Below are positions 21,201 through 32,120 of a stretch of DNA of 64,000 bases, piece after piece. Below the pieces are notes generated by a model, which was not told where the DNA came from, ran no database searches, and saw only the letters and a list, made by a program, of their open reading frames with translations. The position numbers and the translations under genes were made by a program. This stretch comes from Gyrodactylus bullatarudis (taxonomy: Eukaryota; Platyhelminthes; Monogenea; Gyrodactylidea; Gyrodactylidae), in contig SSNU01000050.1 in the NCBI GenBank assembly GCA_012064415.1, forward strand, positions 84,993-148,992, in the 5' to 3' direction. Positions within the stretch are counted from its first letter, which is position 1, and every line of letters begins with the position of its first letter.

Positions 21201-24200
21201 ATTTTTCTCAAGCATCTCTATATAAATTAGGAAATAATTTTTAGCCTGAGATCACTGGTATAACTGGAAAGAGGGGAAATAATTCCTTTTTTTCTAACCT
21301 AATTTATAAATGAGAGCTGTTTTCATAACTCTGTGCCTGAGAGAATCTAACCAATCAGATTTTTATTTCTCCTCTTTGAACACTAGAGGTAGATTTTTTT
21401 CTAATTTTTAGTTTTTAGCCTCATAATCTTATTCAGCTCTTCATGACAATTCTAATGATGGATCAAAAAATGCATTTAAAAACCTGTTATTGATTGAGGT
21501 TCTCTGATGGAGCAGATCTTTTGATGAAAAATCAGGAAAATCGAAATTTAATTGATCCATGATAGTTTCACATATTGTGTGTGCAATCCTGTTAGGTCTA
21601 TCCTCAAATGATACAAGTTTTTCATAAAGCCCCTATCATGGGAAAAAGATGAAAGGGTGAAATAAAGATTAGAAATTGTCCAATCTCTGGTACAAAATCT
21701 TGAAGTTGATAATCCTGATAATAGATCATTGTTTGTGTTGTGTTAGGGTTAACAAAAGAATGATTACAAACTAATTATGAGAGAAAGAAAACTAAACTAG
21801 GGAATTACAAATAGAATGTTATAGTTGAGAATAATTATATAACTATATATAATCAATACGTTATATATTTGAAATAAAATTAGTAATTTATTAAATCATG
21901 TGGTGGTTAGTTTTAAAATTACAGTTAAATACTGTACTTATGAAATACTTATAGGAAAAGGACGAAATAGAAATAGCCTTGATTTTGTTGAACTAATCAA
22001 AGTGTGATTGTGGAGCTTCGTACATAGGAAGAACTATTAGGAAATTGTCTACAAGATCCAATGATCATCTACATAAGGATACCGCGGTTACTAGACATCT
22101 TAAGCAGGAAAACCAAGCAGCTTCACTTTAAAATTTTTCCGTTTTATACAAAAATCGGAATGTACAGCATAGATGTATGGGTAAAGGAGAAATTCCTTGG
22201 TTCTAAAATCATAAAGAAAGGTTTTTTGCGATGATATGATTCAGGTAATTTTTCAAAAACGTCTGAAAATCTGTAATATCATATTTGTAGGTATGGAAGA
22301 AAAAGTTTTTATTCACTAAATGTACATTTCTTGATGGTTCATAAATAATGATAAAAAAGTGTTCCATTTTCAGCTCACATTATATTTTAATATTTTTCAA
22401 CTTTTACTATACTTCTTTCATAATTTGTCAAGAATTATAATTATTTTCAATGAATTTTAAACTTTTATCATTATCAAAGTGACACTATTGATGAACCATA
22501 AAGAAATTGAATATAAAGTTGTTCGCTTGCTACCTGACTATGTTGTCTTCTGGCTTGTATTGGTCTATCTGTAGAAAAAGAAAGGGGAGAGAAAGGTGTA
22601 GTATTTCTTAAAGAATAAGGATTACTATGACAATCACTATAATTTTTATAATCCTTATTTTTTAAGAAATACTACACCTTTCTCTCCTCTTTCTTTTTCT
22701 ACAGATAGACCAATACAAGCCAGAAGACAACAGAGTCAGGTAGCAAGCGAACAACGTTATAGTCAATCTATGCCGAACAGCTCCCTGAAGAACTACTTGG
22801 TTCAAAATTATGATAAAGAAATTTACATTTAGTGAATAAAAATTTTTTCTTCCATACTTACCAATAAAGGAAGGTAAGAGAAAACTAGCGTATATTCCGC
22901 CGGGTCTCTTCTGACTCTACCCCGGTAACATTTAAACTGAATAATTGTAATTTTGAAGCAAATAGTTCTTCAGGGAGCTGTTTGGCATAGATTGACTGTA
23001 ATGTTGTTCGCTTGTGTGAGTACAAACTACATTTTTATCAGGGTAATCTAAATTTATTTTAGATTGATCAAACCTGAAATCTAAATATACTTGCTAATGT
23101 TGTGAATTATCTTTCTTCTGGGAGAAATATCTCTAATTGGTATTAATTATAATTAATACTGTTAAAATTGAATAGAAAATTGTATTTTCAAATTTAACAA
23201 CTACAGAGTGAACCTAAAATTTGATTTTCATATTTCTAAGAAATTGAAAAAGTCATATTTGGAAAATCATGTAAATTTACAACTATTTCCTGGTAGAGTT
23301 CAAACTTGATTGAGATTGTCTTTTCATAGATGTTAGGAGGGCTTAAGAAACGGCAGATGTAGATTTAATTTGCATTCACTCAACATAACTTAAAGATTAA
23401 CTTGTCTGGAAATATCTTTAGTACTTTACAAATTTGGTATTATTGAAATATCTTATCCAAAGTTGATTTCCAAAATAGTAATAAGAAGGTGGAATAAATA
23501 TCAGGCTTGATGCTAAGAAGGAATAACATTTTTGATGCATGTGCTTGATAATTTTCCGATTCCAGGTCTTGATACATTGTACAATTCCTTCGTGCACCAA
23601 TTTTACTGGTCAATCATGGTCGAGTATTGTATCAACCAATGAAATTAAAGAATGGAACCTTATAGTTTATATAGAGTAAATATCTTTTTGATATGAACCA
23701 TAACTACGAATACAGAATTCCAACAGTGGAAAATTCAATAAATGAGTGAAACTAGAAAGAAAAAATACTTTAACAGTTTCAGTACAGTTGGTTTTCTTTT
23801 GATTGTGTTTTCAAATAACAAACAAAAACATGGTTTCGCCTATAATTTCATTTTATAGATTTATTGATCCTTTTATTGAGTCAAGAGGATATTAACAATC
23901 ACTAGTATTATCTTGGATAGATAAAAAAATAATTACAATGCAATTATTTCATTCTAAGAAGAAAATTCAAGCGTCAATAAACTTGATAAAATATGTAGAG
24001 CTGTAACTAATGAGGAGTTGAGAACTTCTGATTTTACAAAAATCTCAACTTTTACATCAAGAGTCATTAAAATTAATTGAAATCTATGAGGCTCATTTGT
24101 AACATTTGAAGGAAAAGAATTTTTGTTTTGAGATTTTCGATTTTTAAATCATTCTAACTGTTTGAATATGTACATTTGTTAAAAATGATAAAAGTTCATG

Positions 24201-27200
24201 CAAGTTAATTTACAAATAATCAAAGAAATAGTAAAAAATAAAAGAAAATTAGGATAACATGCAAGCTGAAAAACAACAAAACTCTCTAATAAGTAGCAGA
24301 AATAGAGAGAAAAGTGAAAAACCCCACATAGGCCAGGGAAGTTGAAGGTTATACAAATAGTTTTTTTGAACACATAAATTGGGTTTGGATAGATTAATAA
24401 GGAAATTCTCTTTAACCCCTACCCAGATGATAATTCGATCTTGTAGACAGCTTCCTAATTGTTCTACCTATGTAAGAAGCACCAGTCACATTTGGAATTT
24501 ATAAATTAGTAGAGTCTTCTTATATTATTCTTCCGAGGGAATCATTTTTGGGATAGGTAAAATTCTAGTCAGGCATAATTCTATTTTCAAGAATCTAATT
24601 TATTGACCGCTATTCTGAAAGAAAAACTGACACTTTCACAGAGATCAAAATAGCCATACCCGCAGAATTCGAAAATGTGATCACCTTGTAAGCTAATTTA
24701 TATGAAGTTGGTAATATACGATTTTTACGAAAATCTTGATTTTTTCATCAAAAATTCGAATATGTTAAACGATTTTTTGGAATTCTACTCATGTTTTCCA
24801 CTTTTACGAATTGGAGAAAGGGATTCTAAAAATATGATCATTTTTCAAATTTCGATTAGGCGCCAAAATCCCATTTTTTCGAGCTTTTAGCTGAAATTTT
24901 TTCTTGATTTGAAAGTGGGAAAGTGATCAAAAGTTTATTTTTCGGATCACAATAAGATAAAGATACCAAATATGCTTAATCTGTTCTATTGATTCAGCTC
25001 ACTATCGTTTGGGAGCTGAATTTCGATTTTTTGATCATTTTCGTATTGAAAAAAAATCCTCGGTATCCTATTCCACAGCTCAAAGTAGCTGCTATCTCCG
25101 TTAAGATAAAATCAAGTCCAAGATATTATCGTCTGCTTTTAACTCTCTTTCTTCAAAATAGGAATTAGGTTACTGTGAGAACCTTACTAATCTAAAATTA
25201 GTAATGTCTCACATCAGATCCGAATTAGATGCATTATTTTAAATATTTAAAACAGAATTAGAATTTAGTAAATATATTCACTAACTAACAAAAAAATCAT
25301 TTCAGCAATGTCCCTTGAAAAAATATTTCTCGTGGGTCTTTATAAGTGTTAGTTAACCTAGTCTTACTTTTTCTGATGACGAAGATATCTTCATGAGGAA
25401 TTAGAAGTCGAGTGAATATTTAGTGATTAAGCTTATATTTCACCGGATCTCATCAGACTATTACACCGGCTTGATATTTATATCAAATTTCTGAGCATGT
25501 GCAAATTCCTCTTATTGGTTCAAAAAATGTTTTTGGGGATGAAACCTAGGGTGAGGGTTGCAAAATATTAAAAATTGTAATAGTCTCCAGGGCTGATTTA
25601 ATTATCTTCTCTTCACGAATTCATCCATCGATAATTGTCCACTGTATCTTTTTCGTTTTTTCCCTCTTCTTGTGTTGGTGGGAGGGAAGTACTGACTTTG
25701 GTGTACAGATGAAACATTTGCAGGTGTTAAAAGACAATCAAATGAACATTGTAATAACCTGTGACCACACTTGGCCAATATTTTTCAGATTACATTTTCC
25801 CCGTTTTTTTAAACATTGCACATTACTTCAAGAAATATAAACTAGGCATGTATTTAAAGTTGTTCATCTTCAGATTAAGTTTAGTAATTCTATTATGAGA
25901 TTTTGAAAATGATGCATTCTAGGCTACATATTCTTAGTTGCGAATCTTGCTCATACTTTGAGCATTCTTAGAATCAGAAAAAAGTACTTTATTCTGCCAA
26001 TCGTATAGTGGTCGAATTAATATGTGAGGCACTTTTAATCTTCTATATTTGGTGTGAAAAACCTGAGATGGCATTATAATCTAGAATTTTATAAATTTAT
26101 TCAGAATATTCCAGAAAATTTATTGAATTTCGTCTAACCTATCTCTTCAAAAACGAAGAGCTCAAGACACTTAAATTACTTAAATTTTAAGTCTCAAAAA
26201 TGTCAAAAATACAAAAAAATTTCACAAAAGAACCTAGTAAGAGATTGAAAAGGACATAAATTTCTAATAGGAAAGTTTAGAAGACTGTTATTTAAAAACT
26301 CGTAAACTTCAATCATGCAAAAGCCAAACAAGATTTGAGAATAATCCTAACTGTGGAAAAAATATCTAAAGTTCTCTTTAATGAAGTCTGAAAAATGCCC
26401 AAAACGTTCAGAATACCACATGAATATTCGATCTGAATGGATCAAGGACATATTATGTTAAAGAGACTTTTGGGATGAAATGATAATTTCTGACGAGGAA
26501 AAATATGATATGAATGAACCTGATGGCTTAAGCTGCCATTGGTGCTCAGATGGGAAGGATCCCAAGAAAATACTGAACCCCGAACATGGTGTAGCTTTAG
26601 TTATAGTATAAGAAGAAATATTTTTCTCATAAACTTAAGTTAGTCATTGTTGATGGAAAATTGAACTCAGAAAATCATCAGAAAATTTTGATTGATGCCG
26701 CTTAAATATTAAAAAACGAATTAATAGGAAATTTTTATATCTCAGCACGTTAATTTTAGCTCGTCATAGCCAATTTACCTTCTAAAAATAACATTATGAT
26801 GAATTTTTAAGAAAAAAACAAGAAAATTAATAGACTGATTAAGATAACTATAGTCAATTCTGATTTTTATAGAACTTAACATGGTAATTCAGAGAAAATC
26901 AGTTTGTTTTAATATTTCCAAAATTGAAATAAGTAATGGCACTCCAACTTGAACAAAAATTTTATCCTCCAAAACTAATATGAATTCGAACAAGTTTGGT
27001 GCCATAAGAAAGATAATTAATCACTCTATTTGTTTGAACTTATGAGATATTTCTAGAATTGAAAACCATCAATATTTTTGAGTATTTTGATTAGAAAGGT
27101 TTTCAGCAGATTGTCAGATGGGCGTATTGCTTGGGAACTAGGCCATCAGAGAACTTTCAAATGCATAAATCCTTTTTAAAAGATTCAATTAAGCGTTCTA

Positions 27201-30200
27201 GAGTATTCAGGTTTCATTTAGTCTTGGATAAAAATATCCGAGATTCTGTAGACTCATTTCTCTTCAGGACAACACGAAACCCCATTTCGGAAAAGAGATT
27301 AAAATTTTTTAAGGAGGTCATTTGCCTAATAGTCTTTATCTTGCGCCGTCTGATAATCCCCAATTCAAAACTCTAGAACCTTTTCTTAAGGTGAAAAATT
27401 CCAAATCAAATGATGTGATAGAAAATGGATTTAATCCCCTTTCTCAACTCTAAATTTGATGATTTTTTTGCTTATGGGATTAGAAAAATACAAATTCTTC
27501 AGGAGACATGTCTTTGTTCATCAGGAAACTATTTTCACTGATATCTAATTGATCTTTCTCAAGTTTTTTTTCAATAAAATCAGTTTTTGTATTCAGTCCC
27601 ATTACTTATCGCATAACCTAATATAGAAAATAAGAATTTTCCATAATTCCATAATTGAAAAAATATGAACCAGACTGAATAAAGACTGCAAATTAACGTC
27701 TCTCTTCCATTGCAGAAATTATCAGAAAAAAGGTTATTTATAGAATGGAAAAGTTAAGTACATGAAAGAATAATTTTGACTCGAAAACATTTATATTAAC
27801 ATAATCATAATTTTGTGAGTCCTAACTATTTCTATCAGGATAATCTAAATGTTTTTTATTCTAATCTTGATTTTAATTTTCTTTCAAGTAATGAATTATA
27901 TTATCAGAGTTATTGCTCTAATAATTCTGATTACTGTAACAATCACTATAATTTTTATAATCCTTATTCTTTAAGAAGTACTACACCTTTCTCTCCTCTT
28001 TCTTTTTCTACAGATAGACCAATACAAGCCAGAAGACAACATAGTCAGGTAGCAAGCGAACAAAGTTATAGTCAATTTATACTAACCCTTAAAGTCATGA
28101 TTATAAATCTAAGCCTCATAAAATACTTCGTTTACCCTCGATAGAAAATTTATTAATCTCATGGAATACACAAAAATCTCAGCTCTATCATTCGTCAAAG
28201 AAAGATTTTTTTTTCCAAAAATTTAATTTTTGTTTTAAACGTTGAAAACCTATTTCCCAAAGTCATAGATAAAAATTAAGATAACTTTTAGATCTGTGAG
28301 TAATCACACCCCAAGAATTCAAATATGGAATCGCCTGAATTAAAAAAATTTCGTTAAAACAACTATAGATTCGTAATCAGATTATTAAAGAAACCATAGG
28401 ATAGAGAAAAGATTGAATGCGATTCATGAAATTTTCGTATCGGAAATAGAATAAGGAACTAAATAGTCTTGAAAGTTTCAACATTCTCATTACTCACCAG
28501 TAAAATTTCCAAAGCATTACGTAATCCGAAATGAAAGCAAAATAGGGAATCTTTTTCGTCATTGCACGATACGTAATATTGTAATACTCATAAGAGAGGT
28601 TATTCTTCAGTTTGTTGGCTTTGCTATAAGTAAATAGATAAATTGGATATAATAAAGAGGTTGCAATAATTATTACATGTAAAGAATTATCGTTTTCATC
28701 ACCGAGGATTAACCCTCGAATGAAAATTTCCTTTTTTGCTAATGGGAGTTTTAATACAAATTGGGGGTGTATAGTGGAGATGCAACGAATTTCGACCTTT
28801 TTTTAAATCAAAGTTTTCCGTGAAATTTCCACATATAATTTTGATAACAGTAATGTGTGAGATCTAAAATAACTGAAAATTCGTTTACAATCCCATGCAT
28901 AGTCGTGCATTGCCCATTTTCCCTGAATTCTCTTGTAGACATCGTATAATAACAAAATTTAACGGAAATGACCCTAACATGATTCTATTACTATTTTAAT
29001 TGAAAAAATCCTTACAGCCTTATCAGCAAAAAAGATATTCGAAATTTTAGTGAAAACATAGCATAAATTCATTGAAAATTTAGCGGCATTTTTAAAAAAG
29101 TCTGATCTTTAAACTTGAATATTATCAAAGACAAGAATTTTGATGCTTGATCTTATACAAAATAATGTTTAGTATTCATAGTATTATTATCATTTGACTA
29201 GGTTTTTAAAATAGGTTGAAAAATTTGTTACATCTCTAGTGTATAGACCCCCAAATTTCAAACTAGGGTTAAGAAGTAAACAGTGCATGTATGAAAAAAG
29301 GGGTAATTAGAATCGAATTTACATTTCATGGGAAAAAGTAAAATTTTATAAATTCATTAGTAGTGATAAAATTGATCGTAATTTATACATTTTAATTTGA
29401 AAGTTTAATTGCGAGTGTGAAAACGAAATAACCAGACAGCTTAGATAATCATCATGAGATTTTCTTTCGCCTAAACTTTGGTGGAAAAATATTCTATTGA
29501 ACAATAGTCTGTTTTGTTTAAAAATTTAAAATAGAAATGAAACATGAAAAAATTTACACAAAGATGATTAAGTATGGGTTACTCACCTGGCCATAAAGTC
29601 CCTTACATTATGAGCGTAAAGGGATGGATTAGCTGCTTCTTCTTTGCTAGGAACATACGGAGGGAAAATATTTAATTCCATGTTATTTCTCAGATTACAC
29701 ATTGTCATCCAAAGAAGAACTAGAGGACTAGGGCCACCATAACACCATGAAAATGTATCGCAATTATTTAAATAATTTATGACTATACATTGAACAGGTA
29801 CTCCCGGGTTAAAGGCTCCTTTGCGAAACATTAAGAGGGCAGTATTGTTAGAAACCATTCCTTCGGGGAATATTGCCAATTGAGGCCAATCTTCTTTGGA
29901 TTCTATTCGCTGATTAATATAGTGTGTAGCGTTATTTTTGCTATTTTTATCATCTCTATTGACAAAAACTGGCTTACAGACCTGCATAATAGCTCCTGGA
30001 ATAGTAAAGGGCCTAACACGTTTTGAAACAATACTGAGACGTTTCAATCTGGTAATAGCTAGCCCATCAATGAAACTGGAATGAGGACCAATTAGAACAA
30101 TAGGAGCTTCTTCTCGAGAAACTAATTTTCCGTTGACTTTGATCGAAAATCCAAGGGCAAAAATCAATAAATCTCCGCATATATCTACAAAGGGTACCAG

Positions 30201-30487
30201 GAAATTTCTATCAAACTGGTTTAAAAATTAAAGTTACTTTGAAATTCCAGAGAATGGATGATTATCAGAGACAAAATAAATTACAAGACAAACAAAGTAT
30301 GCCTGAATGACAGCTGTGAGCATGAGGAATACTCGGATTGGAAATATGGTGAATGTTGCAATGAAAAACTAAAATATAAACAATTAAATGAGCTTACTCT
30401 TAGATAATCCCATTTTGTAAACTTGTATTTGAAAGAAAAAAGATCTTCTTTCACTGACCAAGAAGCTGATTGAGCTAATTCAGCCAT
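15219..30487 (-). CDS. Lysophospholipid acyltransferase, LPCAT-like with EF-hand region
   Basis: Eight exons on the minus strand: 30487-30398, 30368-30238, 30207-29587, 28623-28498, 19682-19514, 16156-16064, 16004-15863, 15337-15219; 496 aa, and every junction keeps phase. Exon 2 encodes an N-terminal membrane segment (FFIATFTIFPIRVFLMLTAV). Exon 3 carries the PlsC/AGPAT motifs: HSSFID (H-x4-D), PVFVNRDD, IFPEGMVSN and GVPVQ, plus YAHNVRDFMA as in LPCAT1/2. Later exons hold a degenerate EF-hand region (KDN joined to SDFVDFRRLL). The protein ends in MHPEFIEK. Family role: reacylation of lysophosphatidylcholine with acyl-CoA at the ER or lipid droplets. Length is close to LPCAT1/2 (about 535-545 aa). 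The first two introns are 29 and 30 nt; introns of 8.8 and 3.4 kb are packed with repeats. I chose ATG 30487 because the frame upstream has no other ATG. Exon 28498-28623 is the least conserved assignment. Confidence 0.85.
17158..17849. mobile_element. 692-bp TIR transposon (MITE) with IR/DR-like ends
   Basis: Left end CAGTATGTTACCTTTGAATC and right end (reverse complement) CAGTATAACCTTTGAATCAG are flanked by TA (17156-17157 and 17850-17851). The inverted repeat extends about 120 bp with high identity (through TTTATAAATAAACTAGTTTAAG-like sequence). A second copy of CAGTATAACCTTTGAATA sits inside the left repeat at about 17225, and its counterpart inside the right, which resembles the IR/DR layout of some Tc1-family elements. 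There is no transposase ORF. It lies in the LPCAT intron between exons 5 and 6. Confidence 0.85.
17990..18310. repeat. Dispersed repeat, copy related to 4.07-4.27 kb and 19.19-19.28 kb
   Basis: The stretch around CTTGGCGCGTGTTCAAAAAT (about 18178) is matched in inverse near 4150-4240, where TTTTTGAACACGCGCCAAG appears. Its left part (CCTAATTTCCTAGGAATCTC, about 18040) is matched directly near 19197-19230. A weaker inverse match lies near 37330-37450. No coding potential. It is a moderate-copy interspersed repeat of unknown class. Confidence 0.55.
18499..19161. mobile_element. Palindromic MITE-like element, copy B (complete)
   Basis: 663 bp, starting TATGAAGATGGGAATTTAAG and ending CTAAATTCCCATCTTCATAT. 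The two halves are inverted repeats almost to the centre near 18830; the outer 220 bp pair best (TCATGAGGCCCTCTCTCACG left, its inverse right). There is no ORF. Nearly identical to copy A in opposite orientation, and related to the other family members in this window. The flanks contain AGCTAGTTAA on the left, so the exact target duplication is unclear. Confidence 0.85.
19826..20405. mobile_element. Palindromic family, copy C (first of a tandem pair)
   Basis: Begins TATGAAGATGGGAATTTATG. The family blocks GGGGTGATTCTCAAAC and GGCGCTATTTC follow. Its 3' part (about 20262-20405) has TGCCAAGTTCACAATGAATA, CAATTTCCTGAGAGACTATT and an ACTAGCTCAGGAATCTAAA end. The same blocks recur in order in copy D, so C and D are tandem repeats of a longer unit, not independent hairpins. 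Right inverted terminus not preserved. Confidence 0.65.
20406..21130. mobile_element. Palindromic family, copy D (second of a tandem pair)
   Basis: Begins GCTAATTGGTATGGAGTTGG and carries the blocks GGCGCCAAAATCCCATTTTT and CGGATCACAATAAG. It ends in the same tail as copy C: TGCCAAGTATACAATGAACA, CAATTTCCTGAGAGATTATT, then GACTAGCTCAGAAATCTA. This tail is outside the usual palindrome and is shared only by C and D in this window. Confidence 0.65.
21997..22131 (+). pseudogene. Penelope-like element fragment with GIY-YIG endonuclease motif
   Basis: The plus-strand frame reads KCDCGASYIGRTIRKLSTRS, then NDH and HLKQENQAASL before a stop. The C-x-C-G, Y-I-G-R-T and R-x-L-x-x-R spacing is that of the GIY-YIG nuclease at the C terminus of Penelope-like retroelements. 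No reverse transcriptase is seen upstream (the frame closes just before). Two relatives lie on the minus strand at 24235-24500 and 62640-62900. A degenerate 3' end of an element, within an LPCAT intron. Confidence 0.7.
22291..23012. repeat. Nested foldback island with about 100-bp hairpin
   Basis: Three sets of inverted repeats lie together. Outer: 22291-22332 pairs with 22816-22857 (GTATGGAAGAAAAAGTTTTT and inverse). Inner: 22519-22625 pairs with 22649-22755 around a loop of about 23 bases. Third: 22751-22800 pairs with about 22965-23012 (AACAGCTCCCTGAAGAACTA and GTTCTTCAGGGAGCTG). The right arm of the inner hairpin has an open frame containing STDRPIQARRQHSQVASEQS, shared with 27815-28144. 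It looks like rearranged inverted copies of one unidentified transposon. Confidence 0.8.
24235..24500 (-). pseudogene. Penelope-like fragment, second copy
   Basis: On the minus strand the sequence near 24495-24425 encodes, with one frameshift, GASYIGRTIRKLSTRSNYHL, almost the same as the fragment at 21997-22131. Its downstream part (24235-24400, including CCCACATAGGCCAGGGAAGT) is closely matched at 62690-62740 (CTCACATAGGCCAAGGTAGT). A decayed copy in inverse orientation to the 22-kb fragment. Confidence 0.65.
24701..25207. mobile_element. Palindromic family, copy E with extra 165-bp core
   Basis: Begins TATGAAGTTGGGAATATACG, then carries GGCGCCAAAATCCCATTTTT, CGGATCACAATAAGATAAAG and a CAGCTCACTATCGTTTGGGA centre. 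From about 25040 it runs into a segment absent from most family members (CCTCGGTATCCTATTCCACA to CTAATCTAAAATTAGTAATG). The entire 500 bp, core included, reappears inverted at 50611-51090 with only scattered differences. No ORF. Confidence 0.75.
25421..25520. repeat. Dispersed repeat with CCGG-TCTC-TCAGACT motif
   Basis: ATATTTAGTGATTAAGCTTA, then TTTCACCGGATCTCATCAGA and CTATTACACCGGCTTGATAT. Related sequences occur at 22892-22936, 38640-38690, inverted at 38880-38915, and at 61480-61545. The CCGG arms with GTCT/AGAC-like core could form a small hairpin. Class unknown; a SINE or a terminal part of a retroelement is possible. Confidence 0.5.
26380..26720 (+). pseudogene. Decayed Tc1-family transposase
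   Basis: The plus-strand frame reads WDEMIISDEEKYDMNEPDGL and then HGVALVIV and KLVIVDGKLNSENHQKIL, with internal stops. This corresponds to the transposase block around the first catalytic Asp (SDEKKF.LDGPDG in the intact copy at 57.6 kb) and the sequence after it. Stops and gaps show it is dead. Boundaries are approximate; remnants of the C-terminal DDE half may lie near 27300-27380 but I could not confirm them. Confidence 0.65.
27815..28144 (+). pseudogene. Fragment of an unidentified transposon-like ORF
   Basis: Open frame rich in Asn, Tyr and Ser (NSDYCNNHYNFYNPYSL) that leads into FSTDRPIQARRQHSQVASEQ. The last 120 bases nearly match both arms of the foldback island at 22519-22755. GATAATCTAAATG near 27840 also has a counterpart near 23043. 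Repetition and lack of a known domain suggest mobile-element coding sequence, not a host gene. Confidence 0.5.
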
Positions 30488-30641
30488 AGCACAATTATCT
30501 CGCCAAGGAAAAACTAAAGATCTTTGGTATCGGTAGAACTTGAATTTACAATTATTAAATTTGAATTTGTACTCTGCCACATTGTTATTATTCCAGTTAT
30601 CAAACTGTATTTGTTATAAATTCCAAATAATTCAAAAATAT
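30488..30641. promoter_or_regulatory. Shared 154-bp upstream region of LPCAT-like gene and HCCS
   Basis: Divergent start codons at 30487 (minus) and 30642 (plus) leave 154 bp for both promoters. The region is AT-rich. No TATA box or known element is certain. Inferred from gene spacing. Confidence 0.4.
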
Positions 30642-31438
30642 ATGTTAAACTTTTTTCTTAGAAAAATAAGTTGCCAGGATAAGAAGCCCTGTGTCTCTGA
30701 ATGTCCCTCTTCATCAGAATGTCCTATCAAGCATGGTAACTCAATCGATCCAAAGAATATGATGCCTCCTCCTAATCAGCAGCCTAGCCCGGGCCAGCCC
30801 TTTCCATTATCCAAAGATCGTCAGGTTTCTTCGATACCAAAGAGTAGTGATAAGGAAGGGGAAAAATGGGTCTATCCATCTCCTCAAATGTTTTGGAATG
30901 CAATGGTTCGCAAGAACTGGAAATGGCAAGAAGACGATATCTCTCAAATGGACATGGAAAATATTATAAAAATTCACAATGTCAATAATGAAATGGGATG
31001 GTTTGAAGTGCTTAAATGGGAAGCTCTACATTTTGAGTGAGTTAGAATTGAGCAAAACCTAAAAATGTAATAGATTTTATTTTTATCTATTTTAGCAAAT
31101 GCAAAACACCAAAGTTGAAAAGATTCTCAGGCGACGCCAAAAAGTTTTCCCCTCGTGCAAGAATACGTCACTTTATGGGGTATGAGTATCCATTCGATAG
31201 ACATGATTGGATCATTGACAGATGTGGCAAAGAAGTTCGTTACATTATAGATTATTATGACAGTGGAGTGATCCAGAAAGATTACCAATTCGCTATTATG
31301 GATGTCCGCCCTGCATTAGATTCATTTTCAGCACTTCGTGATAGACTAAAGGTTGCATGGATGCGATACACTCAACCTCCTCCGCCAAATAAAGAAATAT
31401 TCGATCAATTACGGACACCTCTTGATGAAAAAAATTAA
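30642..31438 (+). CDS. HCCS: Holocytochrome c synthase (cytochrome c heme lyase)
   Basis: Two exons, 30642-31036 and 31096-31438, with a 59-nt intron; 245 aa against about 270 in vertebrates. The N-terminal part has an ECPIKHGN heme-regulatory (Cys-Pro) motif. The conserved body is very clear: [75 protein letters not shown] and [20 protein letters not shown]. The enzyme attaches heme covalently to apocytochrome c (and c1) in the mitochondrial intermembrane space. The ATG at 30642 was preferred because upstream codons overlap the opposite LPCAT promoter. AATAAA at 31481-31486 follows the stop by about 45 bases. Confidence 0.97.
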
Positions 31439-32120
31439 TTAAAAATTAGTTAAATGTATTGATCATTACTTGCACATAAGAATAAAGATTATACCTTAAA
31501 AATACATACTTACTTATTCACTAATTCAGCCTCTTAGAATTATATAACATAACCAAACCACCCATGATAAATTAAAATGTCCAAATTATCATGTTTACTT
31601 CTAAGTAGTAATGTGATTTTAAAAACTCACAGAGAGGTTATCCTGCCATATCTTAAGAGTTCTGATTTTTGTTGTAATCAATTTCCTAGTCAAGATAAGA
31701 AATGTAGTAGACGATACTTTGTTTATTCACATTGTTATATTATATAACTTATATATATTGGCATAACTTTTTGTACAAAATGAAAATCACTGTTTAAATA
31801 CAGTACAATACTTGAATATAAATAGAACAAAATTGGCTGAGAATCTATGGGACAGGGTTTTATTTTACCTTGACAAAAAATGTCGAAAATAAATAATGAA
31901 AATGTATATACAATGTCTTCCTTTCTTGTTGTTATATTTCTTTTATGGAAAAATTGGCGCTTTTATCTAATATTATCTATTGTTTTTGTCCGATGGAAAA
32001 GCAATGTGTAGTTTGAATAAAATATTGATCAAATAAAAAATAAACTTGGATAAGGTAGAGGTTCATCAATTCCTCTGTTAACAGTTGGCTATTTAAGACG
32101 TTTTCTACATTTTAGTTCCT
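31439..32120. other. Convergent 3' spacer between HCCS and Dishevelled
   Basis: AT-rich region between two stop codons on opposite strands. It holds the HCCS polyadenylation signal at 31481 and presumably the Dishevelled 3' UTR. No other feature seen. Confidence 0.5.

Noticed and set aside
27131..27376. 81-codon ORF considered as part of the decayed Tc1 transposase.
   Set aside because: No HTH or DDE motif could be aligned with confidence; only 26380-26720 is convincing.
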